DNA of 64,000 nucleotides from Rhodamnia argentea. Its lineage: Eukaryota > Streptophyta > Magnoliopsida > Myrtales > Myrtaceae. Below, one piece after another: positions 38,700-51,515 of the stretch; position 1 is the first letter of the stretch; each line of letters begins with the position of its first letter. The stretch spans positions 30,427,826 through 30,491,825 of the forward strand of contig NC_063150.1 in NCBI RefSeq assembly GCF_020921035.1, in the 5' to 3' direction. Position numbers and translations under genes: made by a program. The notes under the pieces are model-generated. The model did not search any database, was not told the DNA's origin, and was given only the letters and a program-made list of their open reading frames with translations.

Positions 38700-40997
38700 G
38701 TTAATTAAATTAATTAACCTAATTCGGACTTTCTCAAGTGTTGCCAAATCGCAACTTAGGTTCATTTCATGCAAAATTTATTCAATTTGGAGCCGTCGCT
38801 AATAGTTTTCTGGGTATGCCAATTAGCACCTAAGTAAATTAGTGGGAGAACTAAATTATGTTTACGAACCGGAGAAAAAGAGTCCGGGAACTTGGTTTCA
38901 TTGATTAAAAAAATTAATGCCTTTTCGATATCAATTTTTGTGAAGACCTCTTTAAATTGATGATGTGAATTAAATGATTTTCTTTAGAAAAATGCAATGC
39001 AAATGGCCATATGACATACGGAAAAATAATGATATTTTTTTGTGTTTTCAGAATAAATTAAAGCAAAGAAATAATGAACAAAAATTAAACAAATATGTCC
39101 ATAATATAAATTACATTCCGAAAAATTTCAATTTTTATCCGTAACGTATTGTTATATTCGAGTCATGAATCGATATAGTATATAATTTCATCGTCCCATT
39201 CCAAGAAGGGCGGAATAAAAAATTCTCTACGAAATTATCGGCCAATTCCATCCAGATCTAGATTAAGGTATGTAATTTCGATGCGGGCACAATCGTACTT
39301 TGAGATTCAAGTTGGATGTTGCCCTTTTTACACATGAGGGTCAAGGTACATAGGGGAGCATATATTATGAGCATATTTGTATATAATTGTGCAAACTTTA
39401 TAACAAAGCAAGACAATCACATAAAAATAAACAAATATGACAAATGATATGCAATCATCAGACGAGAAGTAAAAATTAACCACCAATATTCATAAATTTT
39501 GAAAATTATATGGGGCAACCCCAATTTATGTGGGGCCACATTCCCATCGGCCAAGATTCAATCTTTTTAAATTTAGGAAATTATCTCTTAGGATTTTCAA
39601 AGTATTTTCAGATAATCCCCAAATTTAGAAAGATATTATCCATCCAATGCAATCATAGCCATAACATAAAGATAAAGCCAAATAACCACATGGATAATGT
39701 AATTCAACCAACCAAATATGTAAGAGGTGATTATCAAAACAAGAATCATCCACAATAAGCAAATTTCGGCCATAAAGGGAGAGAATGCCGAAAATCAAGG
39801 TCCAATTCACCAAAAATTCATATCCTTTTCAATTAATCCAATTTGATCTTTAGAAAAAAAAATTGCCAAACAATTTACAATTGTCAAAAAAGATGTTTTT
39901 CAATCAAATTCCACCAATTCTGAAAAATATCATAAAATTCAACCAATTTCATCTACCAAATCGAATCAAAGCGGGGTTGAACGGCGAAGGGCAATGGGGT
40001 CCGGCCTGGATGATGTGCCGCACGAGCTAGGGGTACTTCGGCTTTGTGTGAGAAAGAAATTTCTCGACCTTAGGGAAGCTCTCGAACTCGGGGAAGCTCT
40101 CGAATTCCTTGAATGCTGTAAACTTCCTCTCAATTTTCTGAATAGAATGTGCATGAGAATGTCTGTCTATTAACCCTAGGCCTAAGGTTGCTTATATAGA
40201 GTGAGGTTCGCTAATCCTAGTAGGAGTAGGATTTGTTTTTGACCTTAGGATTAGGAAATCTAGCTAGAGTAGGATTAGATATGGACCGTTGGATTTCAAT
40301 AGTCGGAATCTATTAAAACTCTAATTCGTATCTAAGGTAGGACTCTTAATTTAAATAAATTCTGATTTAATTCGAACTTTAAGAGTCCAAATCCCCTAAA
40401 ACTCCTGCAAATTTCGGCCAAACAAGGGATCTATGGGTTGGTCGAATTTTCTAGCTTCTTGTGGGCTTAATTGCGTAATTCTGAGCCTAATTCGGGCTTT
40501 AATTAATTAAATGGATAATTTATTAAAGGTCTCAAATATTTAAATGGCCAAAAATGGGCTGAATTAGATTTGAAAATTAGGTCCAGCCCCCATAAGAAAT
40601 TCGGCACACCCACATCTAAGCCTTTGTTGAATTTTCCAATTAAATTATGGGCTCACTACACATTTTTGGGCTTAATTAAGGCCTTTTTTGAATAATAGAT
40701 AGTTAATTAAAAGCCTTTACAACTTGAATGAGTTGATTTGAGCTAAAAAATAAGCTCCAATGACCTTGTAATTTTCAGCACATGCTCCCCTCTAATTGCC
40801 AAAAATTTGACTTGGGTTCGAGCCTGTCAATTTAAGCTCAATTCCTTCACTGTCGGCCTAAATGCAAGGCAATGCATGATTGACAGAAAATAAAAATGCT
40901 ATGCATAACTAATTATTTTTTGCTAAGACTAAAATTAATTCTCATTTTTATGTGAAATAAATGATTTAAGGAAAAATCAAAATTTAGATGTCAACAA
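38700..40997 (-). mobile_element. Old LTR-retrotransposon remnant (long LTR-like block)
   Basis: Read on the minus strand, the block opens with TGTTGACATCTAAATTTTG (40997-40979), a common plant LTR start. It has a TATATAAGCAACC promoter-like site near 40200-40185 and ends in text around CTATTAGCGACGGCTCC, of a kind common in or beside plant LTR elements. No gag or pol coding is recognisable. It looks like a broken, probably old, solo or partial element; the family is not certain and the outer boundary is approximate. Confidence 0.4.
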
Positions 40998-42030
40998 GGC
41001 TCAAGTTCTTCAAGGCCGAGGTAGATTTCTTAATGATCGGGCCCAGGTCCACAAAGGCTAAGCCTAAGTCCCTCAAGAGCAAGCGCAAGACTCACGTGCT
41101 TTTGCCATTGGCCGTGTTTGGGTACCTAACTCCTACATCCAAGTCACGGATTCCAGGATCGTTTACATAGATAGAGACCAAGGCCGAGAGCTTAGTGCCC
41201 ATGCTCGGGTCCCGAGCGACCATACTCGGTTACCTAGCTCTTGTGCCTAAGTCACTAATGCCCCGCCCTAGGTTATTAAAGGCAAAGCCAAGTCCATAAA
41301 TGCCGATCGTGTGACCCTAGTACATGTCCCCGGGTTCCAAGTGACCATGCCTGGGTACTCGACTTTTGCACACAAGTTACTAGCATCCGGGTTGAGTCCT
41401 CGATTGCCATGCTCGGGTCTCCGGCTCCTACCCTTGAGTCACTAACGTCCGAGCCCGAATCTCTTGAGGTTAGGCCCAATACTCTCATATGGTACCTAGA
41501 TCCAAGTACCCAACTCCTTTATCCAAGTCATCGGTGCTTGTAGTTGGGTCATAAGTGAGCATACCTCGGTCCAATGACCGGGCCCCGGGTTTAGAGAGGC
41601 TACCCCTAGCATCGACGGACTTGCTCATGTACTCAATCCTTGCATCCAAGTTATTAGTTCCTTGGCCTGGGTCCATAGAGGCTGGACTCGGGACTCTTGA
41701 GGTAAGGTCCGAGGTGCCGATTCTCATGCTTGGGTCCTCAATGACCACGCTTGGTTACCTCACTCCCATGCTCAAGTTAAGGCCCAATTTTATAGAAGTT
41801 GAGCTTGGGCTTCTTAAGTTCGGGGGATCTCGGTTCTTATGCGAGTCCCTAGTGGCCATGCTTAAGCAAACGACACCAATGCCCAAGTCACTAACACCTC
41901 GGACTGGGTCCGTCCTTGTCGGCTAGGCCCGGGTCCATAAAGGTTGGATCCAAGTCCCTTGAGGTTGCGCTCAAGACCTTGGTGCTCGTGTCTAGCTCCT
42001 TGATGGTCGTGCTCGGTACTCAATTCATTA
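40990..42030. repeat. Degenerate minisatellite, spacing about 95-130 bp
   Basis: Phrases such as GACCATGCTCGGGTACC, CCAAGTCACTAATGCC and AAGTCCCTTGAGGT recur in the same order about eight to ten times with heavy divergence. The CCAAGTCAC-like landmark appears near 41141, 41249, 41429, 41524, 41646, 41775 and 41884. The array abuts the LTR-like start at 40997 and may belong to the same old element. No protein is encoded. Confidence 0.6.
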
Positions 42031-42198
42031 GCATTTGAAAATAACAAAAGGCAAAGACTTTAAAAAAACCAAAATCGAAAAATAATAAATGGAAATTAAA
42101 AATAATGGCTGGGCCATGGCGGCGGTCCGACAGGAATAATAAGTTCGGCTACAAAACTCGACTTAACCCTGACCCGACCCGATCCGCGTAGCGAGAAC

Positions 42199-42252
42199 CA
42201 TATAAAATCTCGCTAAAGAAAAAGCGAGGCAATCCACCTCCGAAAACCCTAA
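42199..42252 (+). promoter_or_regulatory. TATA box and telo-box of RPS15
   Basis: CATATAAAAT at 42199-42208 is followed by AAACCCTAA at 42244-42252. The latter is the telo-box typical of plant ribosomal-protein promoters and leaders. Both lie within 120 bases of the start codon. Confidence 0.7.
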
Positions 42253-42316
42253 TCTCCACAGTGAGCTGCAACGCCGCCCGCTAGCTCGCTCGCTCGACCG
42301 CGACTCTCCATCGAAC

Positions 42317-43894
<1,578 letters not shown>

Positions 43895-44965
43895 AAAGAC
43901 AATGTGTTCGATGACATATTTTGTTATTGTTCGTCCATTTTGAAGCAGTTGTTGGAGACACTAGATTTTGATACTCAATTTTGATGTCCTTCTAGTTATG
44001 TTTGTCGTGCTTTTGTTGCCAGCTGACCTTAAATTTTAAATTTTGAATTTGAAACTTCACCCAGTTTCCTGGTATACATCTCGTTATCTTATATGTAGTT
44101 TTTACTTGGATGCTCTGGGAGTAATTGAGTAAGGAAATGGGTAGGTGCGGGAAGAAAAAGGCTGCAAATGCTTAGGTTTTTTTTTTTAACTTCGATCCGA
44201 TAGCAACTGTTCGTTTTTGCAAGATCGTTACCTTACGATCTTGCGGTATGTGTTGGAACAATACAGTGTATGTTGGAACGCCAATGCAATATGGAGCATC
44301 GAGTATTTCTGAAACTACGGTTGATACAATTTTGCTGAGGAGAGTTGTCCTCCAGAAATTCTTGTGTACAACTGGAGTATTAGTTTTGACCTTTACCCAC
44401 GTCTCACCAAGCTTTAATCGAAATAAATCCTACCGGTTTACCAAATTGTATCCCTCAGATTTGATTTTATTTTCAGAGCAGCTTGATATAGCATTCTGCA
44501 GCAATTCATGCCTTCATTAGCCGGTAAGTGTGCACGATCAAGTGAGAGGGGAGATGAGTAGGTACTAGCTAGTAGCCAGTCATGTGATTATCCAGTGGGG
44601 AATCAACGGCACATGGCAGTGTGAGTGCCGGTGGTATTCGCGTCTTGGCTTGCTGGATCTCTGTTACGTTAGCTCGCCGGAAAATGGAAAGTAAAACTAT
44701 CCGTGGACAAAGCTTGGCTGTCGTAGGTTGAAAGTTCATATGGTGGGATGAGAGAACATAAAGCAGTAGCGGTAATAAGTAACGCCAATTTATAGATTTT
44801 TCACAACAATTGTCAATTCAGTCTGAACTTCACAGGTACAGATGCAGCTTCACCTGGTGTTGCTTTGAACATGCATCCACTTAAATGTTACTATCAGAAA
44901 AACCAGAAAATAAAGTCAGAATCATCTAGGTAAATTGGCAAATGGGACAGTAACAGGGTGTGTCC
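43895..44965. other. Convergent 3' ends of RPS15 and the ANXUR kinase
   Basis: The RPS15 3' UTR probably ends within the first 250 bases, and the kinase 3' UTR occupies the last 100-200. No gene, tRNA or clear repeat is seen in between. Confidence 0.45.
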
Positions 44966-47551
44966 TTATCGGCCTTTCGGATTCACTATCTGTGAGAAAA
45001 CAGCGTTCATGTCATCCGAATCTTGGTCCAGCTCGTGCTCGCTGCCGATGCTCAGACTGTTCAAGTCCAGTCGCGGAGCGACTTCCTCGGAAACATTGCT
45101 TCCTGCTCGGCGAGAGGAATGGCCTGAACCGTCTCCGTTGTCCTGCATCTGGAGAGCGAATTCGAGATTCCACAGCACATCGCCCATGGAAGGACGCTCG
45201 AGTCCATGCTCGGACAAGCACTTCTCGGCAGTCTCCGCGAACTTCTTCAAGCACTCAGGGTTGATCTTGCCCTTGAGCTGAGGATCAATGATATCCTCGA
45301 GGATACCCTTTCTTTGACAGTGCAGAGCCCAGTCAGCCAGACTTACTTGCTCCTTTGGGAGGCTAGGGTTCAATGCAGGCCTTGCACACAAAACTTCAAA
45401 GAGGACAACCCCAAAGGAGTAAACGTCCGATTTCTCTGTCAGCTGTTGCCGGCGGAAGTACTCGGGATCCAAGTACCCAAAGCTTCCTTTCACCACAGTG
45501 CTAACATGGCCTTTATCCATGTTAGGACCGGTCTTCGAGAGCCCGAAATCTGAGACTTTCGCCACCCAGTTCTCGTCCAGGAGAATGTTGGTGGTCTTGA
45601 CATCCCTGTGAATGATGGTGTACCTCGCCCCCGTATGAAGGTAGTGAAGTCCTCTCGCCGCACCGATACAGATCTCCAACCTCTGCTTCCATGAGAGCGG
45701 AGTGTTGTTTCCTTTGTAGATGTGTTCCCTCATCGTGCCCCGCGCCATGTAGTCGTAAACCAAGCACATTTCATTATCTTCCTCGCAGTATCCGATCAGC
45801 GACACCAAGTGCTTGTGCCTCAGCTTGGAAAGCATCTCCACTTCAGTCTGGAATTCATTCACTCCCTGTTCTGAGGAAGGGTTTGACCTCTTGATGGCCA
45901 CTTTCATGGTCTTATCGATGACTCCTTTGTAGACCTTGCCGAAGCCTCCGACCCCAATGACGTAAGACTCATTGAAGTTCTTCGTTGCTTGTTTGATTTC
46001 ATACAATGAGAAACGTCTGCTGAGACACTGAGCCTCGGATGAGAGGTGGCTGGCAGCAGAGGCGTGCGATTTGCTTCCCGCCGTGTGGGAGAAACCCGAG
46101 ATAGGCAACCAGCTAGTCGTGTGCGATTCGGTTCCGGGGACTCTCTTCTTTTTAACATACACCGTGATGCATATTGCTGCCAAGGCACCGAATGCAGCGG
46201 CTCCTCCAGCCGCTCCACTGATCAACTTGACATTGCTTGCTGTTGATGAAGTGAAAGCCTTTGCTTCACTAGCCTTAGCCGCGGCCTCGGCCTCAGCCTT
46301 GATCAACATCTCGGATGGCTCCGGATTGGGACCTGCCAAGTTTTCGGCTGCATCGCTTATCTTAAATATCTCCAGCCCATTTAGGAGAGCATCGTAGTAC
46401 TCCGGCGGAGGATCTGCAGTGACAGAGGGATTCATCATTATCGTGACTTGCTCGTCCCCCTTCCCGTCGCTGACAAAAATTGCGTAATCCTTATAGACCG
46501 GCACCCCCTGCTCACTCGCCCATCCGATCACATCGGCTGCTTCCTGGGCAACCTGATTGTTGATGTAGATATTGAAAACTCTCTGGTTGACCTTAGTGCA
46601 GAAGTAATCACAGAAGTGCATCCTCACAAGGTAGGTGAAATTAGCATCCACCTGAAACTGCCAAGTCAGATTGTAGTTCCTGTTCAAATTCTTATCGTAC
46701 CCCATGGATCTTGCAGTTCTGTAAACATCAACCGGCGCGACATAGTCAGGCAAGTCATTGTACTGGATCTCAACTTTTTTATCGGCCTCGTTTGTGACCC
46801 CCGCCACTGCTCCATACAGATAAGGCGTATCGTCGTACCATGTTCGAGTGAGTGCACCGGAGTCATTGTTCGGGGGAATATACTGCCCTCCAACATTCAA
46901 CCTATACATCGTCTGTAGATTCGCGGCCTTGGCATCGACGGGTTGGTCTGAGAACCCGACCATCAGTGCCGAGTCGAACAAGTCTGGGATTGGAATCAGC
47001 TCGATGCCATTCACAAAGGCATAGGCTCCACTGTGCTTATCTGAAGGCGCGAAAGTGATGTTCACGAAATCCGACTCCAAGGGCGCCAGAGAATATTCCT
47101 TCACGAGGTAGGCTTGTGTGAGAGCTTGAGCTGTGACCGAGGTGCTGAAATTCTTCAACAGGGTGATGCTGCCGGCGACCACTGAGAAGTAAGCGTCCGC
47201 AGGATCAAGGGATCCATACGTAGACGGGTAAAAGTGGAGCCTGACCCAGTAGCGGTTGCCGGATTTCACGGGCAGCTTATACGTTGCTTCGGAGGTGAAA
47301 ATCCGGGCGGACATGTACGGGACATCGGAGGGGAGAGAGGGGTCTTGATACGTGGCTTTCTCTGACGTTGAGTTGTTGGAGGTGAAGTACTTAGAATCCG
47401 AATCCCATTTCCGCCCATCGGCATCCTTCCCGCCGCCCGTCGACCCACAGCTAAGGATCAACGGGGCAGGGTCCGAACTCGACGCATAAAGGGAATCGAA
47501 AAGAAGGGATACAGAAATAATAGAGAGCAAAATCTGGATGATTTTGTGCAT
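44966..47551 (-). CDS. ANX: ANXUR-type CrRLK1L receptor-like kinase
   Basis: Plasma-membrane malectin-like receptor kinase of the CrRLK1L family. ANX1/ANX2 act in pollen tubes, binding RALF peptides and keeping the tube wall intact until fertilisation. Single exon, 861 residues from the preferred Met at 47551. That start gives a clean signal peptide (MHKIIQILLSIISVSLLF); an in-frame Met 14 codons upstream (47593) would put polar residues before it. Numbering from 47551: tandem malectin-like domains about 30-400, one transmembrane helix about 442-466, kinase about 515-800. All catalytic features are present: glycine loop GVGGFGKVY (533-541), Lys554, HRDVK with Asp650, DFG (668-670), and SFGYLDPEYF. 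The ending FSQIVNPKGR is shared with ANX1/2, separating it from FERONIA-like members. It sits beside a DUF1685 gene, as At3g04690 does in Arabidopsis (from memory). Confidence 0.92.
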   Translation of the reverse strand: MHKIIQILLSIISVSLLFDSLYASSSDPAPLILSCGSTGGGKDADGRKWDSDSKYFTSNNSTSEKATYQDPSLPSDVPYMSARIFTSEATYKLPVKSGNRYWVRLHFYPSTYGSLDPADAYFSVVAGSITLLKNFSTSVTAQALTQAYLVKEYSLAPLESDFVNITFAPSDKHSGAYAFVNGIELIPIPDLFDSALMVGFSDQPVDAKAANLQTMYRLNVGGQYIPPNNDSGALTRTWYDDTPYLYGAVAGVTNEADKKVEIQYNDLPDYVAPVDVYRTARSMGYDKNLNRNYNLTWQFQVDANFTYLVRMHFCDYFCTKVNQRVFNIYINNQVAQEAADVIGWASEQGVPVYKDYAIFVSDGKGDEQVTIMMNPSVTADPPPEYYDALLNGLEIFKISDAAENLAGPNPEPSEMLIKAEAEAAAKASEAKAFTSSTASNVKLISGAAGGAAAFGALAAICITVYVKKKRVPGTESHTTSWLPISGFSHTAGSKSHASAASHLSSEAQCLSRRFSLYEIKQATKNFNESYVIGVGGFGKVYKGVIDKTMKVAIKRSNPSSEQGVNEFQTEVEMLSKLRHKHLVSLIGYCEEDNEMCLVYDYMARGTMREHIYKGNNTPLSWKQRLEICIGAARGLHYLHTGARYTIIHRDVKTTNILLDENWVAKVSDFGLSKTGPNMDKGHVSTVVKGSFGYLDPEYFRRQQLTEKSDVYSFGVVLFEVLCARPALNPSLPKEQVSLADWALHCQRKGILEDIIDPQLKGKINPECLKKFAETAEKCLSEHGLERPSMGDVLWNLEFALQMQDNGDGSGHSSRRAGSNVSEEVAPRLDLNSLSIGSEHELDQDSDDMNAVFSQIVNPKGR

Positions 47552-49337
47552 GATTACCCAACAAAGAGAGGCACTAGGCGTACAGGAGAACAATTTACTA
47601 TTGGATTAATCAGTCGTAATTCAGCCGAAAACAGGGAAAGAGAAAGAAACCGATTCCTGTACGCCAAAACAGGAATGATCTGCGGATTCTCGGTTCTCTG
47701 TTCTGTTCCAGAGATCACGCCGGATGGCTCCAATCAGCCATGGAAGCTCAAAACATGCTTTGCACTCACCTGGAACAGGACCAGGCAAGAAAACATGACA
47801 AATGTTCTTGTTTTCCTTTTGTACGATGAATGGAACACCTCTCTCTCTGTCTCTGTCTTCTCGCTCCTATTTTCTGCTGTCCATTTTTGGGGGCTCACCC
47901 GAGGATCGATCCAAAGGTCGGAGTTGGTTAAAAACTGACGAAGGCGAGGGAGATCCGACACGTTGGTTTTGCCGAAGGTTGACGCTTTTTCCTGGAGAGT
48001 GATTCAGGAAACTAGAAGCCTAAATTTAGCAGCAATCCTCCTGAAAACTCTCCAGGAATAGAGCATAATACAGTTGCACAAGGTTGTTGGCATAACTGAT
48101 GTATGTGCATGAATAGAATCGAACTCGAAGGGGATCGAATTTCTCGAAAGGCCTTTTGATGTGCACAAGCAAACACATGACTGCGATTGAGACTGAATAT
48201 TCCATGCAAATGCTCTCAATAGTACATCCTGAGATTGATTACTATGATGTTGGGGTATCCTACATCGGTACCACTCCCAACATATGATTCCATAACCACC
48301 GGTACGCAGAAATATTTATTACATATTTTAACTGATCAATATAGCAGTTACCCAAAGTAATTAGCAGTCCTATGCTTACCCTCTAAATCACTCCATTAAG
48401 CACATTCGAAAGAGGGTCTCAAAACCATAAATCGAAAATAAATTGAATTAAGGGCATCTTTGTTTTGGAAAAAGTTTCATGACAAAGGGAAATACTCTCC
48501 GGGAAATCATATTTTAGGAAAGTATTTTCCCTTTTTCAGGCTAGGAATTCTATTTTCCTAACTTTAACCATACATATTTCCTTTGATTGTGAATGATTTT
48601 TTGTTGACAGATCGTTTTTCAGCAAACCAAACGCGTGATAACCCATAATACTAATTTACGAATTTTTTTTTTCACTTGAAGAAACACACCCTAATTCTCG
48701 ATTCTTTTAAGTCTCATTCAAAGCATCGGATGTCTTAAACTTGTTAGATTGCGGAGATGACTCATTCGGAGCGATCGGCTTTTAGGATTTGTTGTTATTT
48801 CGGCGGCAAACCATACGACACGGATTATGAATCTTGCGCATAGCTTTCTGTTTTTACGTGTGTAATGAGACAGATCTGATCAAACATGTCCAAGTTAATC
48901 AACCAGGCCCGTTCATGGAAGCTTCTGATGCAAACCAATTATTCACCTTTCATGCGTAAATTCTCAAACGTAGATGCCATGGATTGTTCTCCTTCTGGTT
49001 ACAGATGGACGGCGCAAGAATAACAACAACCCTTCTAATGGATGGGCGTGGCTGACGCCTCTTCTAACCATATTTAGGTTTTGAACTGGTGTCCTCCATT
49101 AAAGCTCTCTTCATCATCATCTTCTTCTCGTTCCGAGCTGGTCGGGATGGTGCTGTATCATCAAATTCAACCTAATAATAACAAATAATAATGATCTTGA
49201 TGATAATATTGGTTGTCTTTTGAACACAAATTAGTTTGAACCTGCATTTTCGACACTACCCTGCTCCCGAAATCCCGGCTGCAGCCCCCCCGGCCAGCGG
49301 CCCGTGACGTGCTGTTCCGGGCCTCAACACGCGCGGC
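47552..49337. other. Divergent promoter region of the ANXUR kinase and DUF1685 gene
   Basis: This interval holds the 5' regions of two divergently transcribed genes. I see no unambiguous TATA box. A CT-rich run lies at 47839-47853. Short open frames here have no recognised motif. Confidence 0.4.
48440..48645. mobile_element. Small non-autonomous DNA-element relic
   Basis: About 200 bases running from GGGCATCTTTGTTTTGG to CAGCAAACCAAACGCGTG, with internal GGAAAGTATTTTCCC palindromes. It resembles miniature elements common in plant promoters and the insertion nested at about 7707-7870. Ends and family are uncertain. Confidence 0.35.
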
Positions 49338-50261
49338 ATGGAAGCGGTAAATGCCTTACAGCGGCAACAGCTCGACATGGAGGACGGCGAGCGGTGTAAT
49401 GAAGCGAAGCGGTTCTCGCCCTTGTCTTCTAGCTCGTCGTCGGCCCCGTCAGCCCTGTCATCCCCGCTGTACCCGGACAGCTCGTCCGACCTGGAGGAGC
49501 TGCAGCGCATGCCGCTGGCGCCGCCGCGGTGGAAGAACCAGAAGCGGCTGACGAAGCAACTGTCCATGTGCGAGACCCCCCGTGACATCGCGTGGGAGAA
49601 GCGGCGGCGCCAGATCCTTGGGAAGAGCTGCCTTGGCGCGATGCAGGAGGACATCACGGACGAGGACCTGAACGAGCTCAAGGGGAGCATCGAGCTCGGG
49701 TTCGGCTTCGAGGAGAAGGACGGGCAGAAGCTGTGCAACACGCTGCCGGCTCTCGACCTCTACTTCGCGGTGAACCGGCAGCTCTCGCTGAGCCCCGTGT
49801 CGACCCCGCCAAGCCAAGGGCTATCGTCGCCGGCCTCGCTGGGTGAGCGGTCCATGTCCTTCGAGAGCCCTAGGAGCGACTCCGACGCTTGGAAGATCTG
49901 TAACCCAGGTGAAGAGACTCTTGAAGATGCATGAATCCTTTGATTTTGCTTGAAACGATTCAATCCAAATGAAAATCAACAAAACATAGTCAGAGATTAT
50001 TCTCATGAACATGCATTTTGCTTCATGAAACAACTGACAATTCATTCATCAACGACTACAAAATCAATGCTCTATCATCTTCTTGAACGGTCATAAACAA
50101 TTTCAAAGTCAACATGGAAGGAATTGCTTCATCTTATGTTCATACTCATGCTGTATGTTTTTGCTGTTTTTTGACTTGTAGGTGATGATCCTCAGCATGT
50201 GAAGACCAAGTTGAGGCACTGGGCTCAAGCTGTGGCATGTTCTCTAATGCAATCATCCTGA
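49338..50261 (+). CDS. DUF1685 family protein (At3g04700-like)
   Basis: Plant-specific protein of unknown function. Exons: 49338-49908 and 50182-50261; the join in phase 1 gives 216 residues. An in-frame stop at 49305-49307 supports the start. The N-terminal third is Ser-rich. The conserved DUF1685 core is at about 75-150: RLTKQLSMCETPRDIAWEKR, then DITDEDLNELKGSIELGFGF and the CNTLPALDLYFAVNRQLS run. The short second exon gives the family ending DDPQHVKTKLRHWAQAVACS. Exon 1 is far more GC-rich than its surroundings, which is why the other frames stay open there. It lies between the ANXUR and TPR10 genes, as in Arabidopsis (from memory). Confidence 0.88.
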
Positions 50262-50309
50262 AAACCTAATTGGGAGTGTGTGGTGTCTGACGACTAGCTT
50301 GTACAGAAA

Positions 50310-50343
50310 AGAAGAAGAAGAAGAAGAAGAAGAAGAAGAAGAA
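50310..50343. repeat. GAA trinucleotide repeat
   Basis: About eleven GAA units about 50 bases past the DUF1685 stop codon, so probably in its 3' UTR. Confidence 0.85.
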
Positions 50344-50344
50344 G

Positions 50345-51515
50345 GGGCAAAAAAAGTAAAAAACGTGAGGAGGATGAGAGAGAAGCTGAACTAAAATTAG
50401 GGTTTTCGTTTGATGATACTTGGTGTATAGCCAAAACGAGGTTGACGGTGTGTAAATGCGGAGCCAAATATAAAGGGCGTAAGACAGATATTTGCTTCTT
50501 ACCTTCTCAAATGACTGTCACTCCCAAGGCAAATGCATTTTGCTCTTTCTTCTCTTTGCTTTCAGCCTTTTTTTGTGTGGGCAAATTGGGTTTACGTTGA
50601 TTGAGCTAAGATGGCGAAAAAGTTTCTCACTTTCGAGTGACTTATCGGACGCTAATCGCGGTCCGATAGCTTTATACTCGCTAAGCGTAGTTCTTCACGG
50701 CGAAGCTCGGGTATATCCATTGTGATATCGGATTTCGGATCGGGCATGGAAGTTGGAATGTCGAATCGAGCCTTACCGAAACAAGATGACCGTTGAATCG
50801 CCTTAACCAAACTGTTTATGGAGTTCAACAAACCGAGGAACTAATTGAAAAAAAGTGAGGGGTTTTAAAAAAAAAGTAACAATTTTGACAAGATAATCAT
50901 GAATGCGTATAGCTCCATTCACTCAATTAAACAGCTATGACGCATGTGATGACGAGTTATTGGAGGAGTTTCGACATAAGTTAGAAAGCCGCACAAATCC
51001 ACTTAAATAAAGGGATCGAGCCGTGATCATTAATTATACTTACTAAAGTAGATGATTAAGCATGATCACTTTAATTGTTTGGGAATCACAGGCAGATTAT
51101 TTGAATTTTTTGAATCATTAAGTTTGATAAATTACCAAAAGACAGAGAGTCCAAAAGGAAAGCCGCTTATCGGGCTCAGGAATTCTGTCCCAACAAATTC
51201 GGGCCGACCCGTACTTTTTTATTACTAAAGCCCGGCCCGCCCGAGCACCGCACTAAGGTATTCCGGTTCAGGCCGGGCCGGACCGCCTTCCCGATGGACG
51301 CGAACAGGAATCAACTCGGAGTCTCGTACCCGTGTTGACTCACTGCACGGAGGGTTGCCTTTGCCGTGAAACCCGGAGAGTTCTCTCACATTCTCACTCC
51401 AGAAGCGTACACAGACCCACCTACGAACTGTCGAGCAAGTTCAAATATTTCGTTCTGCATAGCACGAAACGAACCAAGATTGTCGATTTCCTCCGTTGTT
51501 CCGAAGTAATCGATC
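50345..51515. other. Intergenic stretch upstream of TPR10 copy 1
   Basis: No gene recognised. A GC-rich patch with GGCCCG/CGGGCC repeats lies at 51180-51290. The leader of the ankyrin-TPR gene probably starts in the last 150 bases. No TATA box stands out. Confidence 0.4.

Noticed and set aside
40795-40830. GGGTTCGAGCC-like text resembling a tRNA T-arm
   Set aside because: No acceptor stem, D-arm or anticodon arm can be paired around it.
49256-49846. Four other long frames across DUF1685 exon 1
   Set aside because: High GC with few stops. Only the plus frame from 49338 has the family motifs and splices in phase to the conserved C-terminus.
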